A stretch of DNA of 64,000 bases from assembly GCF_002007115.1 (NCBI RefSeq), contig NZ_MVAD01000001.1, positions 744,001 through 808,000 of the forward strand. The letters are read 5' to 3'. A program made the translations under genes and the position numbers. The notes below the pieces were generated by a model. The model had not been told where the DNA came from, made no database searches, and worked only from the letters and a program-made list of their open reading frames with translations. Positions 17,542 through 26,004 of the stretch are shown piece by piece (position 1 is the first letter of the stretch; each line of letters opens with the position of its first letter). The DNA comes from Massilia sp. KIM (GTDB taxonomy: Bacteria; Pseudomonadota; Gammaproteobacteria; Burkholderiales; Burkholderiaceae_D).

Positions 17542-19518
17542 ATGTCCGGTGTGCGCCCGACTACAGAGAACCTCAAGTTCCGCCTGGCATGCGTCGCGGC
17601 CGCGCTCGTATTCGCGGCCACGCTCTTGGTCACCTTATCGACGCTGGCGGTGGCCGAGCGGGGGATGAAAGCAGTCATCGGCGACCAGCAATATCGCATG
17701 ATCACCGGAGTGGCTTCCTTCATGGATGACCGCATCGCCACCCGGGTGCGCCAGATCGAGACCCTGGCAGGCGATGCGCCTCCGGGGGCGCTGCAGGACA
17801 AGGCGCTGATGCGCGGCTACCTTGCCAACCAGGCGCGCCTGTGGGGCACCGACTACCTCAACCTGCTGACGGTCGATCGCAAGGGTGACATGTTCGCGAC
17901 CGTGCGCGACTTCACCGGGGGGCGGCGCCTGAACGCAAGCGGGCGCGACTACTTCGAGCGGGTCCTGCGCAGCGGCGCGAGCGTGGTGTCGGAGCCGCTG
18001 CGCAGCCGGTTGTCGGACCAGAACATCGTTGTGGTGGCGGCGCCCTTGCGCGACCCGGGCGGGGAGGTGCAGCAAGTGCTGGTGGCCAGCATCGACCTCG
18101 ACGGCTCGGGCTTCCTGCGCCAGCTGAACGCCTTCAAGCCGGGCGGCAGCGGCTACCTGTTCCTGATGACCGCCGACGGGATCGTGATCGATCACCCGGA
18201 CAAGGCGCGGGTTCTCAAGCACATCAACACGACGCCGGGCGTGAACCAGGCGACCGAGCGCGCGCTCAAAGGCTTCGAAGGCTGGGCCGAGGCCCGCAGC
18301 AAGGATGGACGCGACTCGATGTACGCCTACAAGCGGCTGCAGTCGACCGGCTGGATCCTGGGCGTGCGCTATCCCAGCGGGGAAGCCTTCGCGCCGCTCG
18401 AGGAGATGCGGCGCAATGCGATCTTCGGCGCCACCGGCCTGGCGCTGGCGGCGGGCCTGCTGGCCTGGGTGCTGGTGTTCCGCCTGCTCGGGCCGCTCGA
18501 AACCCTGCGCGCCCAGGTGCGCGCGATCCGCCACGAAGGCGCCGAGATCGGGGTGCTGCGCCACGGCCGCCAGGACGAGATCGGCGAGCTGGGACGCGCC
18601 TTCCACGCGCTGATGGCCGAGCGCGAGGCGGCCGAGGACGAGCGCGGCGCCACCGAGAAGCGCCTGCGCCTGATCGCCGACAACCTGCCGGTCCTGATCG
18701 CCTACGTCGACCGCGACCGCCGCTTCAGCTTCGGCAACGCGACCTTCGAGACCTGGTTCGGCGTGCCGCCCGATAAACTGATCGGCATGAGCATGTCCGA
18801 CCTGCTCGGCCCGGAAGCCGGCGCCAAGTCGCGCGACCGGCTGGACGAGGCCTTCGCCGGGCGCGAGGTCACCTGCGAGCTGCGCACCGCGATCCGCGGC
18901 GTGCCGCGCTACCTGCAGGGCAACTACATCCCCGACCGCCAGCCGGACGGCGCGGTGGCGGGCGTCTACCTGTTCATCCACGACGTCACGCCGATGAAGG
19001 AAGTCGAGGAGCGCCTGGTCCAGCTCACCCGCATCGACCCGCTCACCGGGATCGCCAACCGGCGCATGTTCGGCGAGACCCTGCAGCATGCGCTGGACCG
19101 GGCGCGCCGCAGCGGCAAGTCGCTGGCGCTGGCCTATCTCGACGTCGACCATTTCAAGCGCATCAACGACAGCTACGGGCACGGGGTGGGGGACGAGGTG
19201 CTCAAGGAGTTCGCGCGCCGGCTGACGGCGGGCGTGCGGGCCACCGACACCCCGGCGCGCCTGTCGGGCGACGAGTTCGTGGTCATCCTCGAGGAGATCT
19301 CGACGCGCGGGGAGGCGGAACGCATCGGCGACAAGATCGTGGCGGCGATGCGGGTGCCGATCGCGACCAGCAAGGGGCTGGTGCTGGCCAGCAGCAGCGT
19401 GGGGATCGCCGTGTCGGGGCCGGGCCAGACCCAGGAACAGTTGCTGGCCGCGGCGGACAGCGCGCTCTACATGGCCAAGGGCAAGGGAAGGGACGGCTTC
19501 GCGGTGTACGAGGGTTAG
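17542..19518 (+). CDS. Membrane diguanylate cyclase with Cache, HAMP, PAS and GGDEF domains
   Basis: A 658-residue c-di-GMP synthase. Order: TM1 (about residues 13-37), periplasmic Cache sensor (NLLTVDRKGDMFATVRDF, GRDYFERVLRSG, VVVAAPLRDPGGEVQQVLVAS), TM2 (about 292-315), HAMP, PAS (RLIADNLPVLIAYVDRDR) and GGDEF. The active site reads SGDEF instead of GGDEF, a variant usually still active, with the metal-binding Asp in LDVDHFKRIND. An inhibitory I-site RATD lies five residues upstream of SGDEF, so product feedback is likely. It is transcribed divergently from the molybdenum hydroxylase genes across 143 bases. It should raise c-di-GMP in response to an extracellular ligand. Confidence 0.93.
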   Translation: MSGVRPTTENLKFRLACVAAALVFAATLLVTLSTLAVAERGMKAVIGDQQYRMITGVASFMDDRIATRVRQIETLAGDAPPGALQDKALMRGYLANQARLWGTDYLNLLTVDRKGDMFATVRDFTGGRRLNASGRDYFERVLRSGASVVSEPLRSRLSDQNIVVVAAPLRDPGGEVQQVLVASIDLDGSGFLRQLNAFKPGGSGYLFLMTADGIVIDHPDKARVLKHINTTPGVNQATERALKGFEGWAEARSKDGRDSMYAYKRLQSTGWILGVRYPSGEAFAPLEEMRRNAIFGATGLALAAGLLAWVLVFRLLGPLETLRAQVRAIRHEGAEIGVLRHGRQDEIGELGRAFHALMAEREAAEDERGATEKRLRLIADNLPVLIAYVDRDRRFSFGNATFETWFGVPPDKLIGMSMSDLLGPEAGAKSRDRLDEAFAGREVTCELRTAIRGVPRYLQGNYIPDRQPDGAVAGVYLFIHDVTPMKEVEERLVQLTRIDPLTGIANRRMFGETLQHALDRARRSGKSLALAYLDVDHFKRINDSYGHGVGDEVLKEFARRLTAGVRATDTPARLSGDEFVVILEEISTRGEAERIGDKIVAAMRVPIATSKGLVLASSSVGIAVSGPGQTQEQLLAAADSALYMAKGKGRDGFAVYEG

Positions 19519-19538
19519 GGGGCGCGGCGCGCGCCGCT

Positions 19539-20894
19539 TCACAAGCCCTCTGGAAAAGTCTCCGGCGGCTCCTCCGAGTGCCAGCCGCTGGTCGCGTCGA
19601 GCGGCTGCACCGCCGTGCTGCGGTCGATGTGGATCACGGCATCGAACTGGCGCGGCAGCTGGGCCATGAAGTAATGGCTCTGGCGTTCGGTGCGCGGCAG
19701 GTAGAGCACGCCGATCGCCCGCTCCAGCCTTTCCTCCATCAGGGCGTCGCGCAGCGGCCCCGGCGCGCGCAGCGGCAGGTAGAAGTCGCCCAGCCCGCTT
19801 TCGTGCAGCAGGTGCTCGTAGCTGCCCGGCAGCCCCGGCCGCACCTGCTTGTGCTCGGCCGGCCCGTCCCATTCCGAGGCCGCCGTCACCCGGCCCTCGT
19901 AGGTGGTGAAGCCGACCAGGCAGGTGTCGGCCCCGTAGGCCTTGCGCGCCAGCTCGCCCACGTTCCACTCGCCGGCGCGCCCGATCTCGGTGGCGCGCGC
20001 GTCGCCGATGTGGGAATTGTGCTCCCACACCACGATGCGCGCCGGCCTGCCGTCGCCGCCGCGGGCGGCGCTGCGCGAGAGGTGGCGCGCGAGCGCGTCC
20101 AGGGTCTCGGCCATGTGGCTGTCGCGCAGGTTCCAGGACGAGACCCGGCCGCGGAACATGGTGCGGTAATACTCTTCGGCGTTCTTGACCAGGCGCGCAT
20201 TCTGCTGGGCGTAGAAATACGCGTCCTCGGCGCCGGCGCCGTCGGCCTGCATGTAGTCGAAGGCGCGCTGCTGCAGGTCGTGCAGGGCCGCCAGCACGCC
20301 CTGCTCGCAGGACGAGGACATGCCCAGGCTGGCCGCATAGCCGTAGTGCTGGCTGTCGCGGTCGTAGTGGTCGAAGCAGGCATAGCGGCGCCTGGCCTCG
20401 GCCGCCGCATTGGGGTCGACCGCGTCGAGGTAGTGCAGCACCTCGTGCATGGAGGTGAACAGCGAATACAGGTCGAGCCCGTAGAAGCCGGCCTTGGCCG
20501 CGCCGGGGCGCTCGTTGCGCGCGCGCAGCCACTCCACGAAGTCGAGCACCGCCGTGTTGCGCCACATCCAGGCCGGGAAGCGCTCGAAGCCGGACAGCGC
20601 GCCCAGGCCGTCGGCGTCCCGGCCTTCGCCGCGCACGTAGCGGTTGACGCGCCAGGCGTCCGGCCAGTCCGCCTCCACGGCCACCGCGTCGAAGCCCTTT
20701 TCTTCGATCAGGCGCTGGGTGATGCGGGCGCGCTCGGCGTAGAACTCGTGGGTGCCGTGGGTGGCTTCGCCCAGCAGGACAAAGCGGGCGTTGCCCACCA
20801 GGTCGAGCAGGGCGTCGTAGTCGTCCGCCGCGCCCGTCAGGGGACGGGCGCCGGCGCGGATCGCGTCGAGGGTGCTGTCCTGGATCGAAGGCAT
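19539..20894 (-). CDS. Erythromycin esterase-like protein
   Basis: A 451-residue member of the erythromycin esterase superfamily (PF05139). The predicted catalytic segments are seen: LLGEATHGTHEFY with the conserved Glu-His pair, GFDAVAVEADWPDAWRVNRYV, YGLDLYSLF and IVVWEHNSHIGDARA with the general-base His. True macrolide esterases (EreA/EreB) share these, but chromosomal homologues in stress operons are mostly of unknown substrate, so resistance should not be assumed. It starts 10 bases after the SRPBCC gene ends and is the third gene of a phosphoribosyltransferase-SRPBCC-esterase operon. No signal peptide; cytosolic. Confidence 0.87.
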   Translation of the reverse strand: MPSIQDSTLDAIRAGARPLTGAADDYDALLDLVGNARFVLLGEATHGTHEFYAERARITQRLIEEKGFDAVAVEADWPDAWRVNRYVRGEGRDADGLGALSGFERFPAWMWRNTAVLDFVEWLRARNERPGAAKAGFYGLDLYSLFTSMHEVLHYLDAVDPNAAAEARRRYACFDHYDRDSQHYGYAASLGMSSSCEQGVLAALHDLQQRAFDYMQADGAGAEDAYFYAQQNARLVKNAEEYYRTMFRGRVSSWNLRDSHMAETLDALARHLSRSAARGGDGRPARIVVWEHNSHIGDARATEIGRAGEWNVGELARKAYGADTCLVGFTTYEGRVTAASEWDGPAEHKQVRPGLPGSYEHLLHESGLGDFYLPLRAPGPLRDALMEERLERAIGVLYLPRTERQSHYFMAQLPRQFDAVIHIDRSTAVQPLDATSGWHSEEPPETFPEGL

Positions 20895-20904
20895 GGGGAG
20901 CGCT

Positions 20905-22083
20905 TCAATGCAGGGAACGGTCGCCGGCGGCCGCGTGCTGGGCCGTGTAGGGCGTCAGCCCGCGCTCGACGAAGGACTTCATGCGCGCCAGGTCGTCGTC
21001 CATCTGGCGCTTGGGATCGGTGCCCAGCAGGCGCGCCAGGCCGTGGCCGAACACGCCGCCCGGCGGCCGGTAGGCCAGGCGCACCGTGACCCGGGTGCCG
21101 CCGCGTTCGGGCTCGAAGCTGACCGCGCCCTCCTGCTCGATCTCGGAGCCCGGCTCGCTGCGCCAGGCCAGGTGCTCGGGACGGGACTGCTCGGTCATGA
21201 CGGCGTTCCAGCTGTATTCGCTGCCTGCCGGACCCTTGACCACCCAGTGCGAGCGGCGGTGGCCGATGTCGCGCACCTCGCTCACGTGCGACATGAAGCG
21301 CGGGAAGTTGTCGTAGTTCGACCAGGCCTCGTAGACCTTCTCGGGCGCGGCGTCGATGTGGATCGACTTCTCGACCTCGATCAGGCTGCCCAGGCCCATG
21401 CCGAGACCGTGTTCGCGCGCCATGGACGCCAAACGTGCGCCGCCGCCGCTCCTGGCCAGCAGGGCGATGGCGCCCAGGCCGAGCACCAGTCCGAGCGGCG
21501 AGCGGCGCATCAGCCGGCTCAGGCCCAGCACGCTGCCGCCCAGCAGGGCGGAATTGGTGAGGGTGGGGCTGCGGCTCTCGAAGGCGTGGCCCAGCTCGTC
21601 CAGCCAGCCGCGCGCCTGGGCCGCCGCCGCGTGCATGCGCGCACGGGCGCCGCCGGCGGCGGCGTTCATCCGTCCCTGCGCTTCCCAGCGGTTGCGCTCG
21701 ATGCGCTCGCCCGCTTCGGCGGCGCTGTCGCGGATGCGCTCGCCGGCCTCCCAGGCCTGCGTGCGCGCCTGTTCGCGGGCATGGCCGGCGGCGTCCAGCA
21801 TGCGCTCGCCGGCGCGGCTGGCCAGGGCGTCGGCACGCGCATAGGCCGCGGCGGCGCCGTGGCGGGCCGCCTCCAGGCTCGCGCCGGCGCGCCGCATGGC
21901 GTTGCCGAGCGCGTCGCCGGCGAGATGGCCGGCCTGGCTGCCGGCGTCGCGCAGGGCGTGCGCCGCATGCGCGCGGCGCGCGCGGCCGCGTTCCGGGTCG
22001 AGCACGTACATCAGGAGGGCGCCAGCGGCGGCCGCGCCGATCAGCTTGCCCAGGTCCATCTGCTTGTCGCTGAGTTGTTTCAT
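20905..22083 (-). CDS. SRPBCC (polyketide cyclase/START-like) protein with membrane-anchor and Ala-rich helical region
   Basis: A 392-residue protein. Residues about 9-28 (LGKLIGAAAAGALLMYVLD) form a hydrophobic segment near the N-terminus as in YtxH-like proteins. A long Ala/Arg-rich helical stretch with repeated A-G-E-R patterns follows (roughly 30-160), then a small glycine-rich hydrophobic region near 200, and a C-terminal SRPBCC domain (IEVEKSIHIDAAPEKVYEAW, NFPRFMSHVSEV, GTRVTVRLAYRPPGG). The START-like fold binds hydrophobic ligands; ligand unknown. The ATG at 22083 overlaps the stop of the phosphoribosyltransferase gene (ATGA). The DNA of the helical part is repetitive and GC-rich. 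Its partners suggest a stress function, but none can be assigned. Confidence 0.8.
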   Translation of the reverse strand: MKQLSDKQMDLGKLIGAAAAGALLMYVLDPERGRARRAHAAHALRDAGSQAGHLAGDALGNAMRRAGASLEAARHGAAAAYARADALASRAGERMLDAAGHAREQARTQAWEAGERIRDSAAEAGERIERNRWEAQGRMNAAAGGARARMHAAAAQARGWLDELGHAFESRSPTLTNSALLGGSVLGLSRLMRRSPLGLVLGLGAIALLARSGGGARLASMAREHGLGMGLGSLIEVEKSIHIDAAPEKVYEAWSNYDNFPRFMSHVSEVRDIGHRRSHWVVKGPAGSEYSWNAVMTEQSRPEHLAWRSEPGSEIEQEGAVSFEPERGGTRVTVRLAYRPPGGVFGHGLARLLGTDPKRQMDDDLARMKSFVERGLTPYTAQHAAAGDRSLH

Positions 22084-22769
22084 GTCCGCTCCTCTCGCTT
22101 GGTTGGCTGGCCGCCGGGCGTCCCTGCCCAGGCCTGGGCCAGCAGTTCCTGCACTTCCTCGTCGCCGGTCTGGTCGAACTGGCGGTACCACTCGCCGACC
22201 GCGCGAAAGCGCAACGGGGTGACGAGGCAGACCACCTCGTCCACTTTCCTGCGCAGCGCCTCCACGGTGTCGGGCGCGCCCACCGGCGCGGCGACCACGA
22301 TGCGCTGCGGCTGCTGGCGGCGCGCGACCTCGACCGCCGCCTCCATGCTGGCGCCGGTCGCGATCCCGTCGTCGACCAGGATCACGCAGCGTCCCGCCAG
22401 TCGGGGCGCCGGACGGGCGCCGCGGTAATGCCGCTCGCGCCGCGCCAGTTCGGCCTGTTCGCGCCGGGTGACGGCCTCGACTTCGGCGGCGCTCACGCCC
22501 ATCAGGCCCGGCACGCCCGGCTGCAGCACGCGCACGCCGCCGCTGCCGATCGCGCCCATCGCGAATTCTTCCTGGCCTGGCAGGCCGAGCTTGCGTACGA
22601 TCATGAGGTCCAGCTCCGCATGCAGCGCCCGGGCCACCGGGAAGGCCACCGGTACCCCGCCGCGCGGCAGGGCGAGCACCAGCGGGTGCGCGTCCTCCAG
22701 GTGGCCCAGGCAGCGGGCCAGTTCCCGGCCCGCGTGGGCGCGATCGGTGTAGGCGTCGGCGTGCTTCAT
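22080..22769 (-). CDS. Phosphoribosyltransferase-family protein
   Basis: A 229-residue type I phosphoribosyltransferase. The PRPP-binding loop is VILVDDGIATGASMEAAVEV, and the N-terminal part has LALPRGGVPVAFPVARAL and LDLMIVRKLGLPG. Proteins of this size and pattern are often found next to erythromycin-esterase-like and dienelactone-hydrolase-like genes; their nucleobase substrate is unknown. I chose the ATG at 22769 (MKHADAYTDR); the upstream extension is Pro/Arg-rich and unlike the family, although the ribosome site there is weak. First gene of a three-gene minus-strand operon. Confidence 0.85.
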   Translation of the reverse strand: MKHADAYTDRAHAGRELARCLGHLEDAHPLVLALPRGGVPVAFPVARALHAELDLMIVRKLGLPGQEEFAMGAIGSGGVRVLQPGVPGLMGVSAAEVEAVTRREQAELARRERHYRGARPAPRLAGRCVILVDDGIATGASMEAAVEVARRQQPQRIVVAAPVGAPDTVEALRRKVDEVVCLVTPLRFRAVGEWYRQFDQTGDEEVQELLAQAWAGTPGGQPTKREERT

Positions 22770-22938
22770 GGCATGGACCCGTGATCGTGAGGGCAGGCCT
22801 GCTGGCCGGGGCCGCAGGCAGCTGTCCGCAGTGGGTCCAGCATACGCAAGCTTGGGTCCGCGCGGCGTCCGTTTGCCCGACGGCATTGCGACGCGCTGCG
22901 CGGGATGGGCGGGGCGCGGAGGCGCCCCGGGGAATGCG

Positions 22939-23784
22939 TCAGGCGAGCTGGCGGTGGTGGAAGCGCAGGTGGTCGGCGACGAAGGTCTGGATGAAGTAGT
23001 AGCCGTGGTCGTAGCCCGGATGACGGCGCAGGGCCAAAGGCTGGCCGGCCCTGGCGCAGGCGGCCTCGAAGACGTCCGGATGCAGTTGCTCGGCCAGGAA
23101 CTTGTCGGCCAGGCCCTGGTCGATGAGGATGCCGGCCGGGAAGGGCGCGGCGGGGGCGGCCTCCATCAGCGCGCTGGCGTCGTACTGGGCCCAGGCCGCG
23201 AGGTCCGGGCCCAGGTAGCCGCCGAAGGCCTTATGGCCCCAGGGACAGCGGCTGGGCGCGGCGATCGGCGCGAAGGCCGACACCGAGCGGAACAGGCTGG
23301 GGTTGCGCAAGGCCAGCACCAGGGCGCCGTGGCCGCCCATCGAGTGGCCGACGATGCCGACCCTGGCCGGATCGGCAGGCAGGGCCGCCAGCACCTGCTC
23401 GCGCAGTTCCAGGATGTAGCTGTACATGCGATAGTGGCGCGCCCACTCGCCCTCGGTGGCGTCGACGTAGAAACCGGCGCCGACGCCGAAGTCCCAGCTG
23501 TCGGTCTCGCCCGGCACCCCGGCCCCGCGCGGGCTGGTGTCGGGCGCGACCAGGATCATGCCCAGTTCGGCCGCGACGCGCTGGGCGCCGGCCTTGACCA
23601 TGAAGGTCTCTTCGGTGCAGGTCAGGCCCGCGAGATAGAACAGCACCGGCAGGCGCCGGCCTTCCTGGTGGCCGGGCGGCAGGTAGACCGAGAAGCGCAT
23701 CGGCAGGCCGATGGCGGAAGAAGCGTGCTGGTAGAAGCGCTGCACGCCGCCGAAGCAGGCGTGCTCGTTGAGCAGTTCGAACAT
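22939..23784 (-). CDS. fghA: S-formylglutathione hydrolase
   Basis: A 281-residue esterase D family enzyme that hydrolyses S-formylglutathione to formate and glutathione in glutathione-dependent formaldehyde detoxification. The catalytic serine is in VGIVGHSMGGHGAL; the Asp (LIDQGLADKFL) and His (HPGYDHGYYFI) of the triad are in place. FYLAGLTCTEETFMVKAGAQ and DTSPRGAGVPGE are typical of the family. The usual partner, glutathione-dependent formaldehyde dehydrogenase, is not in the window. It lies downstream of the split chromate transporter with 60 bases between. Confidence 0.93.
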   Translation of the reverse strand: MFELLNEHACFGGVQRFYQHASSAIGLPMRFSVYLPPGHQEGRRLPVLFYLAGLTCTEETFMVKAGAQRVAAELGMILVAPDTSPRGAGVPGETDSWDFGVGAGFYVDATEGEWARHYRMYSYILELREQVLAALPADPARVGIVGHSMGGHGALVLALRNPSLFRSVSAFAPIAAPSRCPWGHKAFGGYLGPDLAAWAQYDASALMEAAPAAPFPAGILIDQGLADKFLAEQLHPDVFEAACARAGQPLALRRHPGYDHGYYFIQTFVADHLRFHHRQLA

Positions 23785-23844
23785 GGTGGGCTGGAATTGG
23801 TGGAAGGTGGCGCCAGTATGCCGCGTCGGCGCCGGTCTTGCCAG

Positions 23845-24426
23845 TCAGACCAGGCCGAACGCGCCCAGCAGGGCGCCCGCGCCGAGCAGCCACAGCAGGT
23901 GGATGCGGGTGCGCCACACCACGATGCCGCTGGCCGCGGTCAGCAGCCACAGCGGCCAATGGGCGGGGTCGGCGCCGCCGCCGGCGGCCAGCAGCCAGGC
24001 CGTGGCCAGCAGCATGCCGACCACCAGCGGCGCCATGCCCTGCTTGAAGGAGCGCACCGCGCGCAGCTCGCGGTTGCGGTGGGCCCACTGCGAGATCTGG
24101 TAGGTGAAGATGGTCGAGGGCAGCATGATGCCGGTCATGGTCACCAGCACGCCGAAGAAGGCGGCGGCGGTGCTGCCGGCGTTCATGCCCACGTGCCAGC
24201 CCATCAGGGCCACGAACAGCACGTTGGGGCCGGGCGCGGCCTGGGCCAGGGCGATCGCCTCGTTGAACTGGGCCTGGGTCAGCCAGCCATGCTGCTCGAC
24301 CAGGTAGCGCTGCATCTCTGCGCTGGTCGAGATCGCGCCGCCCAGCGACATCATGGACAGCATCAGGTAGTGCAGGAAGAGGTCGGCCCAGTCCTGCCAG
24401 CTCAGCACGATCTGGTGCGCGCTCAT
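23845..24426 (-). CDS. Chromate transporter, second half-size subunit
   Basis: A 193-residue membrane protein of the CHR (ChrA) superfamily, short-chain type. The N-terminal CHR motif is seen as MSLGGAISTSAEMQRYLVE, HGWLTQAQFNEAIALAQAAP and GPNVLFVALMGWHVG, followed by four to five hydrophobic segments. Half-size CHR proteins work as pairs with opposite topology and expel chromate or a related anion by exchange. Its start overlaps the stop of the first half (ATGA), supporting a hetero-oligomer. Chromate is the family substrate; a physiological role in sulfate-like anion transport is possible. Confidence 0.9.
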   Translation of the reverse strand: MSAHQIVLSWQDWADLFLHYLMLSMMSLGGAISTSAEMQRYLVEQHGWLTQAQFNEAIALAQAAPGPNVLFVALMGWHVGMNAGSTAAAFFGVLVTMTGIMLPSTIFTYQISQWAHRNRELRAVRSFKQGMAPLVVGMLLATAWLLAAGGGADPAHWPLWLLTAASGIVVWRTRIHLLWLLGAGALLGAFGLV

Positions 24427-25016
24427 CGCAGCCTCCGCCAGGCCAGCAGGCAGCCCAGCAGGCCGAGCGGGAACAGCACGGCGGCCAGGGGCAGGCGCAC
24501 CCAGGCCAGCAGGACGAAGGCGAGGGCGGCGATCGGGATGCTCCAGGCCAGCGGTACCGGATTCTTGACCAGGGTGGCGCCCATGCGCAGACCGACCGCC
24601 GCGATCAGGCCGGCCGAGACGGCCGCCATGCCGCGCAGGGCGCCGGCCACCCGGCTGTCGGCGGCGAAGCGGGTGTGCAGCACGGCCAGGGCCAGCACCA
24701 CCACCAGCGGAACCGCGATCATGCCGGCCAGCGCCGTCATGGCGCCGCGAAGGCCGAACCAGCGCGCGCCCAGCATCATCGACAGGTTGACCACGTTCGG
24801 GCCGGGCATGGTCTGGGCCACCGCCCAGTCCTCGACGAATTCCTCGTTGCTGAGCCAGCGGCGGCGCTCGACCACCTCGCGCTGGACGACCGCCAGCACG
24901 CCGCCGAAGCCCTGCAGCGCTAGCAGGGTGAAGGCGACGAACAGCTCGGTGAGCGAGTTGGGGCGGGGACGCTCGGCGTCGGCGGTGGCGGAGCCGGGAG
25001 CGGAAGTCGGGGTCAT
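24423..25016 (-). CDS. Chromate transporter, first half-size subunit
   Basis: A 197-residue CHR family protein, the upstream partner of the pair. The conserved N-terminal motif reads FGGVLAVVQREVVERRRWL, EEFVEDWAVAQTMPGPNVV, followed by hydrophobic helices (ALAGMIAVPLVVVLALAVL, ALAFVLLAWVRLPLAAVLF). Together the two genes correspond to the two halves of full-length ChrA. The start at 25016 is preceded by a short 39-base gap to the small zinc-ribbon gene, so all three may share a transcript. Confidence 0.9.
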   Translation of the reverse strand: MTPTSAPGSATADAERPRPNSLTELFVAFTLLALQGFGGVLAVVQREVVERRRWLSNEEFVEDWAVAQTMPGPNVVNLSMMLGARWFGLRGAMTALAGMIAVPLVVVLALAVLHTRFAADSRVAGALRGMAAVSAGLIAAVGLRMGATLVKNPVPLAWSIPIAALAFVLLAWVRLPLAAVLFPLGLLGCLLAWRRLR

Positions 25017-25055
25017 CCCGGCATTATCGCCGCCCGCGGCCTCCGCTGTCCATGT

Positions 25056-25229
25056 TCAGCCGCCGCCGATGCCGCGCATCACGCGGCCGCTGCCGCCGCA
25101 TTCGGGGCAAGGCTTGCCGTCCTGCTTGCCGGTGCCGGCGCAGGCGTCGCACAGGTCTTCGCCGGCGCCGGGCGTGCCGGGGGCGGCTTCGTCGCCGGGG
25201 TTCAGGGCGGGATTGGTTTGATTGTTCAT
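25056..25229 (-). CDS. Small zinc-ribbon protein with DnaJ-type cysteine motifs
   Basis: A 57-residue protein, MNNQTNPALNPGDEAA..., with two CxxCxGxG-like motifs (CDACAGTGKQDG and CPECGGSGRV) that together would bind one zinc ion as in the DnaJ central domain or in small molecular-chaperone-like ribbons. The N-terminal half is polar and probably disordered. The ATG at 25229 is the only start that gives a protein-like sequence. It precedes the chromate transporter genes on the same strand. Function unknown; protein- or nucleic-acid-contact role is a guess from the fold. Confidence 0.7.
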   Translation of the reverse strand: MNNQTNPALNPGDEAAPGTPGAGEDLCDACAGTGKQDGKPCPECGGSGRVMRGIGGG

Positions 25230-25419
25230 GGCGGCCTCGCTGAGAGTGGATGGGCCGATTGTAGGCAGGCGGCGCGCCGGATGGCGCAGCGCAGGACAGG
25301 CGCCGCGCCGGGGAGGACACCGACCCGGAAATCTCGTGCTTGATACCGGTTTGATATTGACTTCGATGAAAGATCCCCAATAATCCTGAGGCGGCAATCA
25401 TTTTCCTGGAGGCCAGTCC

Positions 25420-25635
25420 ATGAGCCCGTTTCCCGCCTTGCTGTGCGACGATCCCGTTGCACTGAACCATGAACTCCGAAGCAATCACCTCCAGCGCGAC
25501 ATCGTCGGCCGCGGCATCATGCTGCTGGGGGACTTCGGCATCCTGGCCGCCCTGGAATTCCTCAAGTCGCATGCGGTCGCGCCCAGCGTGATCGAGCGCG
25601 TGCTGCTGGAGCCGGGGCGGCGCGCCGCTTCCTGA
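25420..25635 (+). CDS. Small hypothetical protein (71 aa)
   Basis: A 71-residue protein beginning MSPFPALLCDDPVALNHELR after a good ribosome site (CCTGGAGG). It has one amphipathic/hydrophobic helix (GRGIMLLGDFGILAALEFL) and a basic end (VIERVLLEPGRRAAS). Codon use is host-like with high GC at third positions. I do not recognise a family. It is isolated, divergent from the zinc-ribbon gene and upstream of the DnaA-box repeat and helicase. Confidence 0.6.
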   Translation: MSPFPALLCDDPVALNHELRSNHLQRDIVGRGIMLLGDFGILAALEFLKSHAVAPSVIERVLLEPGRRAAS

Positions 25636-25724
25636 GCGCCTGTCGACGTCGGCTTATACACACCACCCTGCACGGGAAAGCAACCGGATCCCTGGTGGAC
25701 AAAGCTGCAGGAGGCCGACGTAAA

Positions 25725-25885
25725 CCCTTGATTTTCGGGGCTATCGACACTGCCTTCCCAATAGGCAAATTGTTGAAACCCGCATCCCGGGCCGCATTCG
25801 GCGTGTCAAGCCCCCGCTTTTCCACAGTGTTTTCCACAGACTTTGTGGATATCCGGAAAACGGCTTATGTTTCCGCGACTTAGCG
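25725..25885 (+). repeat. DnaA-box-bearing intergenic repeat, copy A
   Basis: This segment is similar in layout and sequence to 28188-28350. Shared blocks in the same order are TTGATTTT, TTGTTGAAACCCGCATC (25770-25786, identical 17 bases), TGTCAAG, CGCTTTTCCACA, and a TTGTGGATA. It carries TTTTCCACA at 25818-25826 and 25830-25838 and the opposed TGTGGATAT at 25844-25852, all near-matches to the DnaA box TTATCCACA. The two copies are direct repeats 2464 bases apart and flank the UvrD-like helicase. Confidence 0.7.
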
Positions 25886-25960
25886 CGGCCAGTAGAGGTG
25901 AATCGTCAGGAAGGGCGGGATCCAGGAGATATCGGGCGGTAATTTTTACTTGCGGTTTAT

Positions 25961-25980
25961 AACTGGATAAATGTACAGTA
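25961..25980 (+). promoter_or_regulatory. LexA (SOS) box upstream of the UvrD-like helicase
   Basis: AACTGGATAAATGTACAGTA fits the proteobacterial LexA operator pattern CTG-N10-CAG with flanking A/T and the extended TACAGTA half-site. It lies 24 bases before the ATG of the helicase gene, within the expected promoter region, and the surrounding DNA is AT-rich. Helicases of the UvrD family are known SOS genes. Binding has not been shown here; the call rests on pattern and position. Confidence 0.65.
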
Positions 25981-26004
25981 TGGGCATTTTCCAGCTCCGC
26001 CATT

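Larger units (their letters stand above)
25636..26004. other. Intergenic region upstream of the helicase
   Basis: No convincing gene in these 369 bases. It holds the first copy of a repeated DnaA-box segment (about 25725-25885) and a LexA-like box (25961-25980). A minus-strand frame across it (to 25562) has no ribosome site and is explained by the repeat. Confidence 0.6.

Noticed and set aside
18899..19300. Diguanylate cyclase judged inactive because of SGDEF
   Set aside because: Ser at the first position of the motif is tolerated in many active enzymes, and the metal site and I-site are intact.
19539..20894. Calling the erythromycin-esterase-like protein a macrolide resistance gene
   Set aside because: The fold family is clear, but most chromosomal members in such operons have other or unknown substrates; sequence alone does not support resistance.
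25562..25837. Minus-strand frame whose peptide (VEKRG...DAGFN) resembles one at 28122-28343 (VEKRH...DAGFN)
   Set aside because: The likeness is explained by the repeated DnaA-box DNA. There is no ribosome site, and the reading frames diverge outside the conserved DNA blocks.
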